A DNA stretch of 13,948 bases, from assembly GCA_003538495.1 (NCBI GenBank), contig DPSD01000316.1, positions 1-13,948 of the forward strand, written 5' to 3'. Below are positions 12,468 to 13,948 of this stretch, piece after piece. This DNA comes from Accumulibacter sp. Its GTDB lineage: Bacteria > Pseudomonadota > Gammaproteobacteria > Burkholderiales > Rhodocyclaceae. The notes beneath the pieces were generated by a model. It made no database searches. It was not told the origin of the DNA and was given only the letters and a program-made list of their open reading frames with translations. Every line of letters starts with the position of its first letter. The stretch's first letter is position 1. The position numbers were made by a program, and so were the translations under genes.

Positions 12468-13468
12468 CCAGCGGCGGCAGCGCCGCCGGGGATCAGCACC
12501 GCCGCACCGCGGACCTGCCCGCTGCGCAGTTGCTGCAGTGCCTCGTTCGCCGATTCCAGAGGGAAGGTCTCGACCGTCGTTCTGACGCCGGCGCGGGCGG
12601 CGATGGCGAAGAACTCTTCGCCGTCGCGTCGGGTCAGGTTGGCGACCGACCGGACGCTGCGTTCTCCCCAGAGCAGCGCGTACGGGAACTCCGGAATGTT
12701 GCTCATGTGAATGCCGGCGCAGACCACCGTGCCGCCCTTGACCGTCTGCCGCAGCGCCTGCGGTACCAGTTCGCCGGCCGGCGCGAAGAGAATCGCGGCG
12801 TCCATCGGCTGCGGCGGCGCCTGGTCGGCGCCGCCCGCCCAGGCTGCGCCGAGCTGCCGTGCAAAATCCTGCCCGTCGGTGTCGCCGGGCTTGGTGAAGG
12901 CGAATACCTCGCGTCCTTGCCAGCGGGCGACCTGCGCGATGATGTGCGCGGCAGCACCGAAGCCGTAGATCCCCAGACGCTGGGCGCTGGCGGTGGCGAC
13001 CAGCGAGCGGTAGCCGATCAAGCCGGCACAGAGCAGCGGCGCCGCTTCGGCGTCGGCGTATTCGTCCGGCAGCGAAAAGCAGTAGTGCTGATCGGCCAGC
13101 GCGAACTCGGCGTAACCGCCATCGAGGGTGTAGCCGGTAAACTCCGCGGTGTCGCACAGGTTCTCGGCGCCGCCCGCGCAGTAGCGGCAATGGCCGCAGG
13201 TGCGTCCCAGCCAGGGCACGCCGACGCGCTGGCCGAGAGCGAAGCCGCGCACCAGGGCGCCTTTTTCGACGACGACGCCGACGATCTCGTGGCCGAGGAC
13301 CAGCGGCAGGCGGGGTCGCGGCAAGTCGCCGTCGAGTACGTGCAGATCGGTCCGGCAGACGCCGCAGGCTCGTACCTCGATCAGGATCTGTTCAGCGCCC
13401 GGCGTCGGTCGCGGCACCTCGACCAGCTGCAACCTTGTTCCCGGGGTGCTCAGAAGCATCGCTTTCAT
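12455..13468 (-). CDS. Zinc-dependent alcohol dehydrogenase family protein (TIGR02822-like)
   Basis: 337-residue medium-chain dehydrogenase/reductase. Catalytic zinc ligands C38 (ACGVCRTD) and H60-E61 (GHE) are present; the structural zinc lobe has C91, C94, C97 and C105 (CGHCRYC and NLC). The nucleotide fold carries GIYGFGAAAH. The stretches GYTLDGGYAEF, EAAPLLCAGLIGYR and ICSGIHMS-like AGIHMSNIPEFPY match the zinc-binding alcohol dehydrogenase group TIGR02822. It should oxidise alcohols or reduce aldehydes with NAD(P)+; substrate unknown. The open frame begins four codons earlier with GTG, but GGAGAG (13473-13478) is placed to serve the ATG at 13468. Its 3' end overlaps the convergent barrel gene by 13 nt. 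It lies 36 nt after the gamma-glutamyltransferase stop on the same strand and may be cotranscribed with it. Confidence 0.9.
   Translation of the reverse strand: MKAMLLSTPGTRLQLVEVPRPTPGAEQILIEVRACGVCRTDLHVLDGDLPRPRLPLVLGHEIVGVVVEKGALVRGFALGQRVGVPWLGRTCGHCRYCAGGAENLCDTAEFTGYTLDGGYAEFALADQHYCFSLPDEYADAEAAPLLCAGLIGYRSLVATASAQRLGIYGFGAAAHIIAQVARWQGREVFAFTKPGDTDGQDFARQLGAAWAGGADQAPPQPMDAAILFAPAGELVPQALRQTVKGGTVVCAGIHMSNIPEFPYALLWGERSVRSVANLTRRDGEEFFAIAARAGVRTTVETFPLESANEALQQLRSGQVRGAAVLIPGGAAAAGQKL
12472..12488. terminator. GC-only hairpin just after the barrel gene
   Basis: CGGCGGC (12472-12478) and GCCGCCG (12482-12488) form a perfect 7-bp stem with a 3-nt loop, starting 4 nt after the barrel stop codon and lying inside the last codons of the convergent dehydrogenase (Ala/Gly-rich C-terminus). 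No T-tract follows on either side, so intrinsic termination is not proven. It may be only a by-product of GC-rich alanine/glycine codons. Confidence 0.3.
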
Positions 13469-13472
13469 CAAT

Positions 13473-13478
13473 CTCTCC
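13473..13478 (-). promoter_or_regulatory. Ribosome binding site of the alcohol dehydrogenase
   Basis: GGAGAG on the minus strand lies 4 nt before ATG 13468. The upstream in-frame GTG (13480) overlaps this site, so ATG 13468 is the better start. Confidence 0.6.
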
Positions 13479-13504
13479 ACTGCTGACCCCTGCCCATCGC
13501 CGGT

Positions 13505-13948
13505 TTATCGGGCGACGACCACGACGCCGCCACGTCGGCGGTCGCCAGCGCCGTACAGGTTGTCATGGCCGCTGGCCACGCAGTTGACGCCACCGAAGAA
13601 GACACTGGCCTGGTCAAATCGAGTCGACGCCGGCCACGCGGCCTGCAGGGCGGCAATCGCGCTGGCTTCCAGACCACTGCTCTCGAACCACAGCTGGCCG
13701 CCTTCAACGTGCAGGCGGGCGGCGTTCACCGCCTCGTCCAGCGGGCGGCGATAGGCCAGCAGGTTGAGCAGCGCCTGCAGGATGACGCTGCGGATCCGGT
13801 TCGAACCGCCGCTGCCGAGCGCGAAGCAGGGGCGGTCGCCGGCGACGACGATGGTCGGAGACATCATGGTGCTCATCCGGGTTCCGGGCGGCAGTTGATG
13901 AAAGCCGTTCGGATTGATGTCGTCCTCGCCGAGGAAGTTGTTGACGTG
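13505..13948 (-). CDS. ggt: Gamma-glutamyltransferase, C-terminal part (cut by window edge)
   Basis: Partial gene: 147 codons plus TAA, open through the right end of the window, so the internal ATG at 13876 is not the start. The visible part reads NNFLGEDDINPNGFHQLPPG, then SPTIV and GSGGSNRIRSVILQALLNLL, then a predicted AARLH segment. This is the C-terminal small-subunit region of gamma-glutamyltransferases (glutathione hydrolases), N-terminal nucleophile enzymes that cleave the gamma-glutamyl bond of glutathione and related amides, usually in the periplasm. The catalytic threonine, the large subunit and any signal peptide lie outside the window. The final residues are short and basic (DRRRGGVVVVAR), as in many family members. 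It is upstream of the alcohol dehydrogenase on the same strand. Confidence 0.85.
   Translation of the reverse strand, partial: HVNNFLGEDDINPNGFHQLPPGTRMSTMMSPTIVVAGDRPCFALGSGGSNRIRSVILQALLNLLAYRRPLDEAVNAARLHVEGGQLWFESSGLEASAIAALQAAWPASTRFDQASVFFGGVNCVASGHDNLYGAGDRRRGGVVVVAR

Noticed and set aside
12287..13486. 399-codon plus-strand open frame opposite the alcohol dehydrogenase
   Set aside because: The minus strand carries all zinc-ligand motifs of the dehydrogenase; the plus frame has none of any family.
1..13948. CRISPR arrays, tRNA or rRNA genes, prophage or complete insertion sequence
   Set aside because: No regularly spaced repeats, no tRNA-like folds or rRNA signatures and no intact transposase or integrase were seen on either strand.

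Overview
This is a high-GC Gram-negative window in which all recognisable genes are typical of environmental Betaproteobacteria. A PEP-CTERM/exosortase-associated acyltransferase, a large REC-PAS-GGDEF-EAL regulator, an HDOD-histidine kinase and a periplasmic LolA-like protein together point to Rhodocyclales, with Candidatus Accumulibacter-like flocculating bacteria a plausible host. That placement is inference from gene content; there is no rRNA or other marker in the window.

Layout. (a) 1-591 (+): a GDT1/TMEM165-type cation/H+ transporter. 592-954 holds no intact gene, only a transposase N-terminal relic on the minus strand. (b) 955-1476 (-): periplasmic Cu,Zn superoxide dismutase, divergent across about 350 nt from (c) 1829-3712 (+), a five-helix membrane protein with a periplasmic alkaline-phosphatase/sulfatase-fold domain of the YejM/PbgA type. 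(d) A minus-strand run read from 10099 down to 3918: LolA-like periplasmic protein, exosortase-associated acyltransferase, HDOD-GAF-histidine kinase, and response regulator with PAS, GGDEF and EAL domains. The gaps are 87, 78 and 38 nt, so this may be one transcription unit. (e) Divergent from it across 63 nt, 10163-12467 (+): a MacB/LolD-type ABC ATPase overlapping by 17 nt an outer-membrane beta-barrel protein with an unusual duplicated LFGDD motif. (f) 12455-13948 (-): a zinc alcohol dehydrogenase (TIGR02822-like), whose 3' end overlaps the porin gene tail-to-tail by 13 nt, preceded by the C-terminal part of a gamma-glutamyltransferase cut by the window edge.

How the genes may work together. 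The kinase and the REC-PAS-GGDEF-EAL protein look like a cognate two-component pair whose output is the cyclic-di-GMP level. The LolA-like protein, the ABC ATPase and the barrel protein span periplasm, inner-membrane face and outer membrane, as expected of an envelope lipid/lipoprotein export route, but no FtsX/MacB-type permease is encoded here. The acyltransferase ties the locus to the exosortase/PEP-CTERM surface system. The hypothesis that c-di-GMP signalling, an envelope export module and PEP-CTERM surface modification are co-regulated from the 10100-10162 divergent region is the most interesting idea in the window, but it is inference. The first third has a metal/oxidative-stress flavour (GDT1-type transporter, SodC) plus envelope regulation (YejM-like). 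I saw no rRNA or tRNA gene, CRISPR array, complete insertion sequence or prophage.
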